A DNA stretch of 64,000 nucleotides from UBA2589 sp038120095 (GTDB lineage Bacteria; Gemmatimonadota; Gemmatimonadetes; Longimicrobiales; Gaopeijiaceae), in contig JAYOKZ010000003.1 of the NCBI GenBank assembly GCA_038120095.1, forward strand, positions 1 through 64,000, in the 5' to 3' direction. Positions 42,480-51,898 of this stretch are shown here, piece after piece (positions within the stretch are counted from its first letter, which is position 1; each line of letters starts with the position of its first letter). The notes under the pieces were generated by a model. That model ran no database searches. It was not told where the DNA came from and worked only from the letters and a program-made list of their open reading frames with translations. A program made the translations under genes and the position numbers.

Positions 42480-44840
42480 TCAGAGCCCCGCTTGCTCGGG
42501 TGTTCCCAGGATCTGCCATTGCTGAGCCATGAGCTCGTATCGATCTCGGGCTTCCGTGTCACCGGAGCTCACGGCCGCCTCGACCAGCGCCAGATAGACC
42601 CACGAGTAGTAGTTCGGAATACCGATTGTGGCGATGTCCGGCCAATGGTCCCATTCCGGAATGCCACCTCGGTGGATGAACACGTCGTCGACGAGAAGAG
42701 CAGTGCGCTCACGGTCGACGAATTCACCGGTGACCGGCAGGTATGGTGATTGACGAAGAGAGGTGTACCGGGGATTGTCCGCCGGAGCTCCGTTGCTCAG
42801 ACGAAATGCAAGCCCCTGACGCACAAGGTATTGCTGAACGCCGAGGGAGGCGGCCGCATTGCCGCTCGAGGCGAAGTAGATCGGCCGATCGTCGATTGAT
42901 TCGACCAGGAGAGTGAGTGCGAAGCGTTGCCAGGGCTGCAGAAGCATGCCTCCGGGCAGACGTGCCTCGATGTTGCCGATCTGGATCGTGACACCCTGGT
43001 CGAGCCGAGTGTACGCGACCGCGGCTTCTTCGATCTGCTCATCCGTCAGCGGCAGGATGCTTTTCGTGGGCACAGCGATGGACTCCACAACGATCGGCGT
43101 GTCGCCGGCGGTGTCGCCGGGATCGGTCACGTACGCCGCCGGTGTGTTCGTGGGGTCATAGGGGCGCTGGCACTGGATCACCGTCCAGTCGGACCCCGGG
43201 TCGATCTCCCCGCACGGAGTCGTGAGATCCTTGAGTTGTTTCGTGTACCAGTCGGTATTCAGGTAGGAGGTGACGATGACGGTGACGTCCCGACGGATGC
43301 CTTCCACCTCCTGGAGGTACCAGAGTGGAAATGTGTCGTTGTCACCGTTCGTGAAGAGAACGGAGTAGGGTTCGACACTCTGGAGGAGATTGTACGCCCA
43401 GTCTCTCGCAGCGTAGTCGTAGGATCGGGTCGCCCAACTCCAGTTCAGGACCAGCGGTAGCACGGCGAGCCCGAGAATCGGGCTGGTCTTCTTCAGCCCT
43501 GCTCCGACCTCGTTCGCAGCCTCTTTCCAGAGGGTTGCGATGCCCATGCCTGCCCACAGGCCCCAGACGGAGAAGCTCACGACGAAGAAGTAGTCACGCT
43601 CGCGGACTTCGTGCAGCGAGCGGTCGGCGACGGGTGCAAGCAGTGAGTATCCGTACTTGAAATTCAGGTAGTAGACCAACGCGATCGAGAGCGTGGCGAA
43701 GAGGGTTGCAACGTAGATGAAGCTCGCCTTGTCTCTGCGATAATGCTCGACTGCCCCCCAGATGCCGAGTCCGCTGAAAAGCATCGTGAACGGAAGTCGG
43801 ACGCGCGCGAACACCCCCTGTTCGCCGCCGAGAGATCGCGCCCATTGCCAGTCGAAGTACTGCAGGTAGTTCACGAATTGATCGGCCAGCGGCGCCTGGC
43901 GCGGGACGAGTGGCGGCTTGGAGTACTGCGAGCGGTTCAGGGCCTCGGACAGTGCGATACAGCCGGACTTCCCGTAGCTCACGACGGCGGTAATCGCAGA
44001 GCCGATGTCCGGGCACGTAGGAGCAGCCTCGTTGATGATCGGGCTGAGTCCTGCCCGGATCGGAAGGAAGAGGTGGATCGACAACCCGACGATGGCGGCG
44101 ATCAGGCCGGCCACGTAAAGCCGCCAGTTCAGCAGTGTCTGTGGGTGAACCCAGAGGATGAAGAGCCCGATGGCAGGCGCGGCGAGGAAGGCCATCAGAT
44201 GGTTTCCGACGCTCAGAGCGAGAACGAACGCCATCAACACCAGCAGCTTCTCGTCCTTTCCGTTTCCAAGATTTTCCTGCCAACGCACCGCGAGCCACGA
44301 CAACAGGGCGATGGTGAGGAGCGAGACCGTGTAGACCTTCTCGTTCACGTTCGACTGATTCCAGACCGTAAAGGCTGTCGCACTGACCAGAACGGCGGCG
44401 CCGGCACCCGCCAGTCGGAAGACGCGATCGGTCGAAAAGTGCCTCAGGATGTGGTGTACCACGAGGAACCACAGAGCGTGAGCTGTCGCGCTCATCAGGG
44501 TGCTGAAGAGGTTGATCTTTACCGCAACCGACAGACCGAGTGGAGCGAGCAGGATCGACCATGCCCGGGCGAGCACGACGAAAAGCGGGTTCCCCGGGGG
44601 GTGGGGAATCCCCATGATCTCGCCGGTCGCGATGTATTCGCTGGTGTCCCAGAACGCCGTCGTCGGCGCGAGCGTGATCGCATAAAGTGCGAATACGGCG
44701 AGTCCTGCGATGAGGGCTGCACCGTACGGAGGCGTCAGGTCATCGATCCCGACTGCAGGCAACGCCGGCTCGTCGTCGACGGTGCTTGCTGTCGGGGCGT
44801 CGTCGTTTGTCCGGGAGAACTTCTTGGCGTCTCGGCTCAT
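42480..44840 (-). CDS. DUF2723 integral membrane protein, glycosyltransferase-like
   Basis: Protein of 786 residues from the ATG at 44840. The N-terminal 430 residues hold about ten hydrophobic helices with the DUF2723 signature DTSEYIATGEIMGIPHPPGNPLFV in its first loop (quoted in part: DTSEYIATGEIMGIPHPPG), a pattern related to GT-C protein O-mannosyltransferases. The last 300 residues are soluble and begin around the FTNGDNDTFPLWYLQEVEG segment, which is typical of the family C-terminus. The family is abundant in Bacteroidota and Gemmatimonadota; substrates are unknown. It follows the HyuA gene by 68 bp on the same strand. Confidence 0.92.
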   Translation of the reverse strand: MSRDAKKFSRTNDDAPTASTVDDEPALPAVGIDDLTPPYGAALIAGLAVFALYAITLAPTTAFWDTSEYIATGEIMGIPHPPGNPLFVVLARAWSILLAPLGLSVAVKINLFSTLMSATAHALWFLVVHHILRHFSTDRVFRLAGAGAAVLVSATAFTVWNQSNVNEKVYTVSLLTIALLSWLAVRWQENLGNGKDEKLLVLMAFVLALSVGNHLMAFLAAPAIGLFILWVHPQTLLNWRLYVAGLIAAIVGLSIHLFLPIRAGLSPIINEAAPTCPDIGSAITAVVSYGKSGCIALSEALNRSQYSKPPLVPRQAPLADQFVNYLQYFDWQWARSLGGEQGVFARVRLPFTMLFSGLGIWGAVEHYRRDKASFIYVATLFATLSIALVYYLNFKYGYSLLAPVADRSLHEVRERDYFFVVSFSVWGLWAGMGIATLWKEAANEVGAGLKKTSPILGLAVLPLVLNWSWATRSYDYAARDWAYNLLQSVEPYSVLFTNGDNDTFPLWYLQEVEGIRRDVTVIVTSYLNTDWYTKQLKDLTTPCGEIDPGSDWTVIQCQRPYDPTNTPAAYVTDPGDTAGDTPIVVESIAVPTKSILPLTDEQIEEAAVAYTRLDQGVTIQIGNIEARLPGGMLLQPWQRFALTLLVESIDDRPIYFASSGNAAASLGVQQYLVRQGLAFRLSNGAPADNPRYTSLRQSPYLPVTGEFVDRERTALLVDDVFIHRGGIPEWDHWPDIATIGIPNYYSWVYLALVEAAVSSGDTEARDRYELMAQQWQILGTPEQAGL

Positions 44841-44908
44841 TCTGGTCTTCAGGCGATCGGATGCTCGTGCCCGTGCACGAGTCGGCAAAGATAGGGTCTG
44901 CCGGGGCT

Positions 44909-46924
44909 TCAGTCTTCCGTCAGGTGCAACGTTCCCCAGACGTCGACCGTCATCGTCCACCCTGGCGGAACCCATGCCGTACCGCTGTACTCCTGCACGA
45001 CGAGTGGCCCTGCGAACGTGTCACCTGGCCTGAGATCCTGACGCCACACGCTCAGGGCGGCATGCGCCGTCCCGCCGTGGACGACGGACACGGGCTTCGG
45101 CTCCACGTTCGAGGGTTCTGAATCGAGGTGTGTTGCTCCGAGTTCGTTTGCTGGCGCAGACGCCACGACACGCACGGTCACGGCCTCCACGGGAGTCTCT
45201 TGCCGTCGGTACCCGTAGCGCTCGTCATGGGCGTCATGGAACGCTTCGACCCATCCCTGCGCCGGAACGCCGAGTTCGAAGCTCTGGCCCTGGTATCGCG
45301 CGTCGATCCACCGCTCGGTCGTGACGGATCCGTCCGGCACGCCCTCATCGATGAGCGAGTTTCGGGCGCTCTCCTCGAGGACGTCGAGCTCGGTCGCCAG
45401 CCGGGTCTCGATTTCGGGCATCAAGCTGTTGAGGAAGACAGTCCTGGAACTCTCTCGGGTGACGGGAGACGCGAGCATTCCATAGGCGGATAGAAGGCCT
45501 GGATCCGGGGGAATCAGGGCCGAGCGGGCCCCGAGCCGATGTGTGAGCTCGGCCACGTGAAGCGCGCCGGCCCCGCCGAACGCCACGACCGCGAAGTCGA
45601 CCGGGTCGTAGCCGCGTTCGACCGAGATGACGCGAAGTGCACGCTCCATGGCGGCATCCGCCACAGCGAGTATTCCTTCGGCTGCCTCGTTCAGACTCAT
45701 GCCGAGAGACTCGGCAATTCGCCGGAGCGGCTCCTCGATCGCATGGCGATCGAGGGTTCTCGTTCCCCCCAGGAACGCATCTGCTGGGAGCCGCCCCAGC
45801 CAGACGTGGGCGTCCGTCACCGTGACATCCGTGCCCCCGTTGCCGTAACAGATGGGGCCCGGCTGAGCGCCTGCACTTCGGGGTCCGACACGCAGTGCCC
45901 CGCCTGCATCCACCCGGGCGATCGATCCCCCGCCGGCGCCCACGGTGTGGATATCGATGACCGGAATCGCCGCGGGCTGGTCTCCGATCGAGAACTCTCT
46001 GGTTCTCAGAGGGCGGCCTGGACAGAGGGAAACGTCGGTGGAGGTGCCACCCATGTCGAAGGAGAGGACGGAATCGAAACCCGATCGTTGGGCCCACGTC
46101 AGTGCGCCCACGACCCCTCCGGCGGGACCGGACAACACCGTATGAACCGGTTCTCGGCGGGCGCGTTCGATCGAGAGGGCTCCTCCGTTCGAACCCATGA
46201 TCGAGATGTGTGTCGCGTCCGCTTCCCGCGCGAGGCGGCCAAGGTAGCGGTCCATGATCGGCGCCACGTAGGCGTTGAGCACGGTCGTGGAGGTTCGCTC
46301 GTATTCGCGGAATTCGGGGACGATATCGCTGGATACCGAAATGGGGAGTTCGTCGCCGAGGCTGGACCTCAGCGCCTCCGCGACCGCGCGTTCATGCGCA
46401 GGATTCGCGTAGGCGTGCAGGAGCGAAATTGCCACGGATTCGGCGTTGCGCGTGCGGATTTCGTCCGCCAGCCCGTCGAGGGCCCGAGCGTCCAGGGGTG
46501 TCAGTTCTTCACCCTGAGGACCCAGGCGGCCGGATACGCCGATCCGATCCTGCCGATCCACCAGCGGGGGCAACCGATGCCCGACGAGCGCATAGAGTTG
46601 AGGTCGGTCCTGCCGACCGATCTCGATGACGTCCTCGAAGCCCTCATTGGTCACGAGAACGACCCGGGCTCCCCGTCGCTCGAGCAGCGCATTCGTCGCG
46701 ACCGTTGATCCGTGCAGAAGAGCAAACGAGGTGGCGTTGCCGAGGATTTCCCGGATCCCGTCGAGGACGGCCTGTGACGGATCGTGGGGGGTCGACGGGA
46801 CCTTGAGTGTGCGGATCTCACCGTCCGTCAGAAGCACGAGGTCCGTGAACGTGCCGCCGGTGTCGACGGCCAGCAGCGGCGTTGACGCCCTCTCCGGGCC
46901 CGTGGACATTGGGGCGCTCATCAC
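44909..46924 (-). CDS. hydantoinase/oxoprolinase family protein, subunit A
   Basis: Protein of 671 residues of the HyuA type, which with HyuB hydrolyses hydantoins or 5-oxoproline in an ATP-dependent manner. Conserved parts are the N-terminal phosphate loop AVDTGGTFTDLVLL, LLHGSTVATNALLERRGA, GSNGG, LSGPAGGVVGAL, SFDMGGTSTDVS, the zinc/substrate region DIHTVGAGGGSIA and FGGAGALHV. The length fits a stand-alone A subunit. No B subunit gene lies downstream, where a DUF2723 gene follows instead. The ATG at 46924 is 6 bp from the divergent trpE start; an internal ATG at 46909 is also possible. Confidence 0.93.
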   Translation of the reverse strand: MMSAPMSTGPERASTPLLAVDTGGTFTDLVLLTDGEIRTLKVPSTPHDPSQAVLDGIREILGNATSFALLHGSTVATNALLERRGARVVLVTNEGFEDVIEIGRQDRPQLYALVGHRLPPLVDRQDRIGVSGRLGPQGEELTPLDARALDGLADEIRTRNAESVAISLLHAYANPAHERAVAEALRSSLGDELPISVSSDIVPEFREYERTSTTVLNAYVAPIMDRYLGRLAREADATHISIMGSNGGALSIERARREPVHTVLSGPAGGVVGALTWAQRSGFDSVLSFDMGGTSTDVSLCPGRPLRTREFSIGDQPAAIPVIDIHTVGAGGGSIARVDAGGALRVGPRSAGAQPGPICYGNGGTDVTVTDAHVWLGRLPADAFLGGTRTLDRHAIEEPLRRIAESLGMSLNEAAEGILAVADAAMERALRVISVERGYDPVDFAVVAFGGAGALHVAELTHRLGARSALIPPDPGLLSAYGMLASPVTRESSRTVFLNSLMPEIETRLATELDVLEESARNSLIDEGVPDGSVTTERWIDARYQGQSFELGVPAQGWVEAFHDAHDERYGYRRQETPVEAVTVRVVASAPANELGATHLDSEPSNVEPKPVSVVHGGTAHAALSVWRQDLRPGDTFAGPLVVQEYSGTAWVPPGWTMTVDVWGTLHLTED

Positions 46925-46930
46925 CCCGCC

Positions 46931-48448
46931 ATGCGTCGGTTGCTCATGCAGCTCTTCCCTTCTTTCGACCAGTTTCGTGTTCTTGCCTCGAAAGCCGATG
47001 TCGTTCCCGTGTGGTGTGAGATCCTGCTCGACGTCGACACCGCAATTACGGCCTATGCGAAGCTAGCGGAACCGCCCTTTGGATTCCTCCTCGAGTCCGT
47101 GATCGGGGGTGAGCAGTGGGCGCGCTACACCTTTCTGGGCACTCGGCCGAGGAGTGCGTGGCGGTTGCAGGGGGGGGGCGTTTCGAGGTGGACGCCGGAG
47201 GGGGGATGGGTCGATGTGGAGACCGATGATCCCCTGAGTGATCTGGACGCTCGTCTTCGGGCTGAGCAGCCCGCACAGGTCGAAGGGCTGCCGCGTTTCT
47301 GGGGCGGAGCTGTCGGGTATTTCTCGTACGACGTCGTACGTGAGATCGAAGACCTCCCCAATGCACCGCCGGACGACCTCGAGCTGCCGGATGGTCTGTT
47401 TGTCTTCACAGACATCGTGGTTGCGATCGACAACCTGACCGGTCGTGCCATGGTCATCTCCGCCGTCCCCGCCAATGACGCCGTGGATGATGACAGTCTC
47501 CGAGGGTTGTACGATGCGGCGGCGGACCGGATCGCCGACGTGGTGTTTCGTTTGGAGCACGGCTCGCCTCCATCACGGCTGCCTCTGGCCGCGGAGCCGG
47601 ACGAGGATCCGGACTTTACCTCGTCCACGACGCGTGACGCGTTCGTGGCGGGGGTCCAGGTCGTCCGTGAATACATTCGGGCGGGCGACGCCTTCCAGGT
47701 CGTGCTCAGCCAGCGCCTCTCGCTTCCGCTCGCTGCGACGCCTCTCGAGTTCTACAGGGCCTTACGCAGTGTAAATCCGTCCCCCTACCTGTACTTCCTC
47801 GAGCTGGAGGGCTTCTCCTTGATCGGCAGTTCGCCGGAAGTTCTTGTGCGGGTCGATGATGGCACCGTAACGGTGCGGCCGATCGCCGGCACCCGTCCAA
47901 GGGGCTCGAGTCCCGAAGAGGAACGAGCTCTTGCGGAGGACCTCCTGTCGGATGAGAAGGAACTGGCAGAGCATCGAATGCTGGTTGATCTGGGCCGGAA
48001 CGATGTCGGACGGGTGACCGAGTACGGCTCGGTCCACGTACCGGACCTGATGGTGGTCGAGCGCTATTCCCATGTCATGCACATCGTGAGTCAGGTCGAA
48101 GGACGTCTCCGCGAGGGACTCGGGGCGATGGACGTGTTCAAGGCCTGCTTCCCCGCCGGAACCGTGACAGGTGCTCCGAAGGTCCGAGCGATGGAGATCA
48201 TCGACGATCTCGAACCCGTGCGACGTGGTCCGTATGCCGGGGCGGTCGGGCACTTCAATTACGGGGGAGCGTCCATGGACACAGCGATCACGATCCGCAC
48301 GGTTCTCGCCAAGGACGGGATGGCTCACGTGCAGGCAGGGGCCGGGATCGTTCTCGACTCCGACCCCGAAGCAGAGTATGAGGAAACGCTCAACAAGGCT
48401 CGTGCGCTTCTACGGGCGGCCTGCATGGTAGCGAGTCCAGGCGGCTGA
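46931..48448 (+). CDS. trpE: anthranilate synthase component I
   Basis: Protein of 505 residues that converts chorismate to anthranilate, the first step of tryptophan synthesis, with a glutamine amidotransferase partner. The N-terminal FGFLLESVIGGEQWARYTFLG region (quoted in part: LLESVIGGEQWARYTF) contains the LLES tryptophan-binding motif, so feedback inhibition is likely. The catalytic half has RAGDAFQVVLSQRL, PSPYLYFLELEG, VRPIAGTRPRG, LVDLGRNDVGRV, PAGTVTGAPKVRAMEII and AGAGIVLDSDPE. An ATG at 46946 is an alternative start. The next gene, possibly trpG or trpD, would fall in the 100-N gap that begins 36 bp after the stop. Confidence 0.95.
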   Translation: MRRLLMQLFPSFDQFRVLASKADVVPVWCEILLDVDTAITAYAKLAEPPFGFLLESVIGGEQWARYTFLGTRPRSAWRLQGGGVSRWTPEGGWVDVETDDPLSDLDARLRAEQPAQVEGLPRFWGGAVGYFSYDVVREIEDLPNAPPDDLELPDGLFVFTDIVVAIDNLTGRAMVISAVPANDAVDDDSLRGLYDAAADRIADVVFRLEHGSPPSRLPLAAEPDEDPDFTSSTTRDAFVAGVQVVREYIRAGDAFQVVLSQRLSLPLAATPLEFYRALRSVNPSPYLYFLELEGFSLIGSSPEVLVRVDDGTVTVRPIAGTRPRGSSPEEERALAEDLLSDEKELAEHRMLVDLGRNDVGRVTEYGSVHVPDLMVVERYSHVMHIVSQVEGRLREGLGAMDVFKACFPAGTVTGAPKVRAMEIIDDLEPVRRGPYAGAVGHFNYGGASMDTAITIRTVLAKDGMAHVQAGAGIVLDSDPEAEYEETLNKARALLRAACMVASPGG

Positions 48449-48483
48449 CCCAGCCTGAAGTCCGCAGGCGGCCATGTCGGTGG

Positions 48484-48583
48484 NNNNNNNNNNNNNNNNN
48501 NNNNNNNNNNNNNNNNNNNNNNNNNNNNNNNNNNNNNNNNNNNNNNNNNNNNNNNNNNNNNNNNNNNNNNNNNNNNNNNNNNN
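48484..48583. other. scaffold gap (100 N)
   Basis: One hundred N, the conventional length for a gap of unknown size. It lies between the trpE stop and the stop of the convergent M20 peptidase gene, so missing genes cannot be excluded. Confidence 0.99.
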
Positions 48584-48593
48584 CGGGACGCTT

Positions 48594-49973
48594 CTACGCG
48601 GCTGCGCCCGACCGTCCCAGTTTCTGGTAAAGGCGAGCCAGTGCCCCGATTCCCCGTTCATAGTTCTCGAGGGACATCCACTCGTCTGGCGCATGCAGGT
48701 TGCAGCCGGGCAGCGAGAATCCAACCAGAAGGGCCGTTGCGTCGAGTTTCTCCTCGAATTCCACCACGATGGGGATCGATCCGCCCCCTCCCATGGGCAC
48801 GGGCTTCGTCCCGAACGCCTCCTCGAGCGCGTCGGCGGCGGCCTCGAATGCGGGGCCTCCGACGCTGGCTCTCCAGGGCCGGCCACCGTGCAACTCCCGT
48901 ACCTCAACCGTGACGCCCGGCAGGTCAAGGGACGCGACGTGGGCCTCGAGCAGATCCTTGATCCGATCGGGATTCTGGTCCGGCACGAGGCGGAAGCTGA
49001 CTTTGGCCATCGCGTGGTTGGGCAGCACGGTCTTGGCGCCCTCACCCGTGTAGCCACTCAGGATCCCGCAGACGTCACACGTCGGGCGGATCCAGAGCCG
49101 CTCGAGCGTTCCGTAGCCGGATTCACCCGTCAGCTCCGCGAGCTCCAGGTCCTCGGCGAACGTATCGTCGGAGTGGGGCAGCGACGCGATCTGCGCGCGG
49201 GTTGCCTCGTCCCACTCCAGCACGTCGTCGTAGAAGCCGTCGATCGCGATGGAGCCGTCCGAACGGTGCAGGGAAGCGATGATCTTCGACAGCACGTTCG
49301 CCGGGTTCGCGACCGCACCCCCGAATTCACCCGAATGCAGGTCGCTGTTCGCGCCGTGGACGTGGACTTCGAAGTAGGCGAGGCCGCGGAGGGAAAACCC
49401 GACCGACGGCAGGCCCTCGGCGTACATGCCGGTGTCGGAAATGAGCACGACGTCGCACGCGAGACGCTCCACATGCTCCACGACGAAGGGCACGAGATTC
49501 GGGGAGCCGACCTCCTCCTCGCCCTCCGCGATCACGACGACGTTGATCGGCAGAGGGGTACCGCTGGCGTGATACGCTTCGAGCGCCTTCACGTGCATGT
49601 ACAGCTGCCCTTTGTCGTCCGCTGAGCCTCGAGCGTACACGCGGCCGTCCCGTTCCGTCGGCTCGAACGGCGGCGACGACCACAGGTCGAGTGGCTCGGG
49701 AGGCTGAACGTCGTAGTGTCCGTAGATCAGGACGGTCGGGGCGTCCGGTCCCGCGGCATGGGATTCACCGACGACGACCGGATGGCCAGGCGTGTCGACG
49801 ATCTCGGACGGGAGCCCTGCATCCACCAACTTCTGGGCGAACCACTCCGCGGCCGCGCGCGTGTCACCGTCATGCTCGGATTTCGCGCTGACCGACGGGA
49901 TGCGAAGGAAGTCGTACAGCTCGGAGCGGAAGCGTCCGAGGTTCTCATCGATGAAGCTCTGTACATCCGACAT
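48594..49973 (-). CDS. M20-family metallopeptidase (dipeptidase)
   Basis: Protein of 459 residues. The dinuclear zinc site is complete: H and D in IYGHYDVQPPEP, D in RGSADDKGQLYMHV, catalytic Glu pair in AEGEEEVGSPN, D in ISDTGMYAEG, and a late His in PGCNLHAPDEWM. A lid/dimerisation domain is inserted at about 185-340 (VHVHGANSDLHSGEFGGAV). Such enzymes hydrolyse dipeptides or N-acyl amino acids in the cytoplasm; no signal peptide is seen. The gene is complete and ends 11 bases from the scaffold gap. Confidence 0.94.
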   Translation of the reverse strand: MSDVQSFIDENLGRFRSELYDFLRIPSVSAKSEHDGDTRAAAEWFAQKLVDAGLPSEIVDTPGHPVVVGESHAAGPDAPTVLIYGHYDVQPPEPLDLWSSPPFEPTERDGRVYARGSADDKGQLYMHVKALEAYHASGTPLPINVVVIAEGEEEVGSPNLVPFVVEHVERLACDVVLISDTGMYAEGLPSVGFSLRGLAYFEVHVHGANSDLHSGEFGGAVANPANVLSKIIASLHRSDGSIAIDGFYDDVLEWDEATRAQIASLPHSDDTFAEDLELAELTGESGYGTLERLWIRPTCDVCGILSGYTGEGAKTVLPNHAMAKVSFRLVPDQNPDRIKDLLEAHVASLDLPGVTVEVRELHGGRPWRASVGGPAFEAAADALEEAFGTKPVPMGGGGSIPIVVEFEEKLDATALLVGFSLPGCNLHAPDEWMSLENYERGIGALARLYQKLGRSGAAA

Positions 49974-50004
49974 GGGGAGTGTCCTTCCGCCGGATCCCGG
50001 AGCT

Positions 50005-50283
50005 CTAGATGAGCGTGCGCAGGCCCCAGCGATAGATGAACGTCATGAGCGCCGCAAACACGGCGGCAGAAGCCATTCCACCCAGACTGAGGGCCAACGG
50101 CTCCCAGAGATGGAAGATTCCGACCCCGAGCATGCCTCCGATCACGGACGCGAACGCACCGAGGGCCATGATGACCTGCATGTGCCCGGGCTGTTCCTCC
50201 GGACGGCTGATGGCGGCCCGCATCATGAGGCCGATCGCGGCACCCATGATGATCCAGATGGCGATACCGATCCAGTTCTGCAT
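50005..50283 (-). CDS. small three-helix membrane protein, GlsB/YeaQ-like
   Basis: Protein of 92 residues with three hydrophobic helices (WIGIAIWIIMGAAIGLMM, then ALGAFASVIGGMLGVGIF, then AAVFAALMTFIYRWGL). Gly-rich first and second helices with an intervening charged loop resemble the GlsB/YeaQ/YmgE transglycosylase-associated stress proteins. The match is by pattern and size only. It lies downstream of the PspA-like gene on the same strand after a 168-bp spacer in which nothing was recognised. Confidence 0.7.
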   Translation of the reverse strand: MQNWIGIAIWIIMGAAIGLMMRAAISRPEEQPGHMQVIMALGAFASVIGGMLGVGIFHLWEPLALSLGGMASAAVFAALMTFIYRWGLRTLI

Positions 50284-50451
50284 GGCTGATTTGGAGGTCG
50301 GAGGTCGTTCGAATAGCGAGGTTCAACGCCCGAAAAGGTACCGGAACGGCATGCTCGTAACCACCCCGGCGTGGTCACCGGATGCGATGTCACGCGGCGC
50401 GCTCCACCGAGGAAGGCGCTCGTGATCGCCGGACTGCATATGACAGCGGAC

Positions 50452-51123
50452 CTAGAGCTGACCCATCCGTCTCTTGAGTTCCGCAAGAGCTGCGTCCACA
50501 TCGCCCTCGGCATGAGGTGCCGGCGCCTCGAGATCGACTCGACCCCTGGAGTCCGGTACCTCGGTGTCGAGATCGGTGATGGCTTCGACCGCCTGAGCCT
50601 GAGCATCCAGATCGTCGATCTTTTCGGCCATCCGATCGAGTTCCTCGAAGAGAGGATTGGCTGACTCGATCGACTCCCGGGCCGCCGATCGGCCGGTCGA
50701 CGCCGTCATCTCATGACGTTGACGCTCCGCCTCTCGAAAGCGCTCGAACATCTCGTCGACGGTACGGGAGCGAAAATCGATTTCCTCTCTCAGAGCTTCG
50801 GCTTTCCTCGCAAGGATGGCCCGTTGGCCTTCTGCCCGTGACGTCCATTCGGATGCGAGTCGCGCAGTTTCCATATCGCCGATTTCACTCGCCATCGTCT
50901 CCCGGCGCCGGGCGGTTTCAATGTCGGTCGTCAGCCGCTCGATCTCGCTGGATGTCCGCGAGAGCTGGTCGTGCAGCCCGGCGACATGAGCCTTCTCCTC
51001 GGCGATCTCCCGCTTCATCCCGATGAGGAGTTTGTCGACCGACTCCGAGATCTGATCGCGGCCTAACTCCTTGTTGAAGTTGTCGATTGCCTCCTTGAAG
51101 GCGGCACGGAGCTCGTCGAACAT
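50452..51123 (-). CDS. PspA/IM30-like coiled-coil protein
   Basis: Protein of 223 residues, almost entirely helical with long heptad stretches (REIAEEKAHVAGLHDQLSRT, then ESANPLFEELDRMAEKIDDL). The N-terminal FDELRAAFKEAIDNFNKELG may form an amphipathic membrane-binding helix. This plan resembles PspA/IM30 proteins, which bind stressed inner membranes, though the N-terminal sequence departs from classical PspA. It is the gene after the ECF sigma factor, with a hairpin in the 96-bp spacer. The family call is moderate; a generic coiled-coil protein is the alternative. Confidence 0.7.
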   Translation of the reverse strand: MFDELRAAFKEAIDNFNKELGRDQISESVDKLLIGMKREIAEEKAHVAGLHDQLSRTSSEIERLTTDIETARRRETMASEIGDMETARLASEWTSRAEGQRAILARKAEALREEIDFRSRTVDEMFERFREAERQRHEMTASTGRSAARESIESANPLFEELDRMAEKIDDLDAQAQAVEAITDLDTEVPDSRGRVDLEAPAPHAEGDVDAALAELKRRMGQL

Positions 51124-51186
51124 GGCACGTCCTCTTCTGGCGCAGGCGGGGCGGACCGCGGGCTCGTCATCCGTCCGCGGTGCCTC

Positions 51187-51210
51187 GCCACTCTACAGGA
51201 TGAGAGTGGC
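51187..51210. terminator. perfect hairpin between ECF sigma and PspA-like genes
   Basis: GCCACTCT and AGAGTGGC form an 8-bp perfect stem around an 8-base loop, 10 bases past the sigma gene stop. No T-tract follows on the minus strand, so it may be a weak terminator, a processing site or a stabilising 3' structure. Confidence 0.35.
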
Positions 51211-51219
51211 GCCGAGGAG

Positions 51220-51849
51220 TCAGTTCAGGAAGGGCTCGATACGCTGGGCGAACGAGTTGCGCGCCCGGTGGAGGCGGCTTTTCACCGTTCCGAGGTTGAC
51301 CCCCGTGATCTCGGAGATCTCCTCATAGCTTTTTCCCTCGAGCTCACGCAGTCGGAAGACCAGCTGATGATGTTCGGGGAGGGTCTGAACGGTGTCCTCG
51401 ACAAGACGCTGCAGATACCGCTTGCGATACAGATCATCCGGCTTCGTCGAAGAATCCTCGAACTGGATGGGGCGGTGATCATCGTCCCAGTTGTTCGTCA
51501 GACGCTGGAACAGGACGAGAGGACTGCGGGAGCGATTCCGTAGTTCGTTCTTCGAGAGATTGCCCGCGATGGTGTACACCCACGTCGAAAACTTCTTCGT
51601 CGTGTCGAAGCGGTGCAGGTGTCGGGTCACGCGAATGAAGGCCTCCTGAACGAGGTCCTGCGCGCGGTCGGGGTCGCCCGTCTTCCGTGTGATGAAGTGA
51701 ATCAGCCGGTCACGGTAGCGGTTGTAGAGACGCTGAAAGGCTCCGGGACGACCCTCGAGGTGGGCTGTGACAAGGTCTTCGTCGGTCAGTTCGTCGAGAG
51801 GACGGTCAAACAGGGTCTGGCTCGCAACCGGAAGATTCATGTTGATCAT
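51220..51849 (-). CDS. ECF-type RNA polymerase sigma factor
   Basis: Protein of 209 residues with only sigma regions 2 and 4. Region 2 runs from HLEGRPGAFQRLYNRYRDRL through RAQDLVQEAFIRV and KFSTWVYTIAGN; region 4 runs from LPEHHQLVFRLRELEG through SYEEISEITGVNLGTVKSRL. This is the RpoE/SigW style. No anti-sigma gene is adjacent, which is unusual since most ECF factors are paired. The GGAG ribosome binding site (CTTGGAGTTTAAC) precedes the ATG at 51849; ATG 51840 is an alternative. A possible promoter with an inverted repeat lies 50-77 bp upstream. Confidence 0.94.
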   Translation of the reverse strand: MINMNLPVASQTLFDRPLDELTDEDLVTAHLEGRPGAFQRLYNRYRDRLIHFITRKTGDPDRAQDLVQEAFIRVTRHLHRFDTTKKFSTWVYTIAGNLSKNELRNRSRSPLVLFQRLTNNWDDDHRPIQFEDSSTKPDDLYRKRYLQRLVEDTVQTLPEHHQLVFRLRELEGKSYEEISEITGVNLGTVKSRLHRARNSFAQRIEPFLN

Positions 51850-51898
51850 TTGTTAAACTCCAAGTTGGAACCAAGCGAACAGATCCATGCCACACGGT

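Noticed and set aside
45539..46708. 389-codon plus-strand frame
   Set aside because: Antisense shadow of the HyuA-type gene with no domain content.
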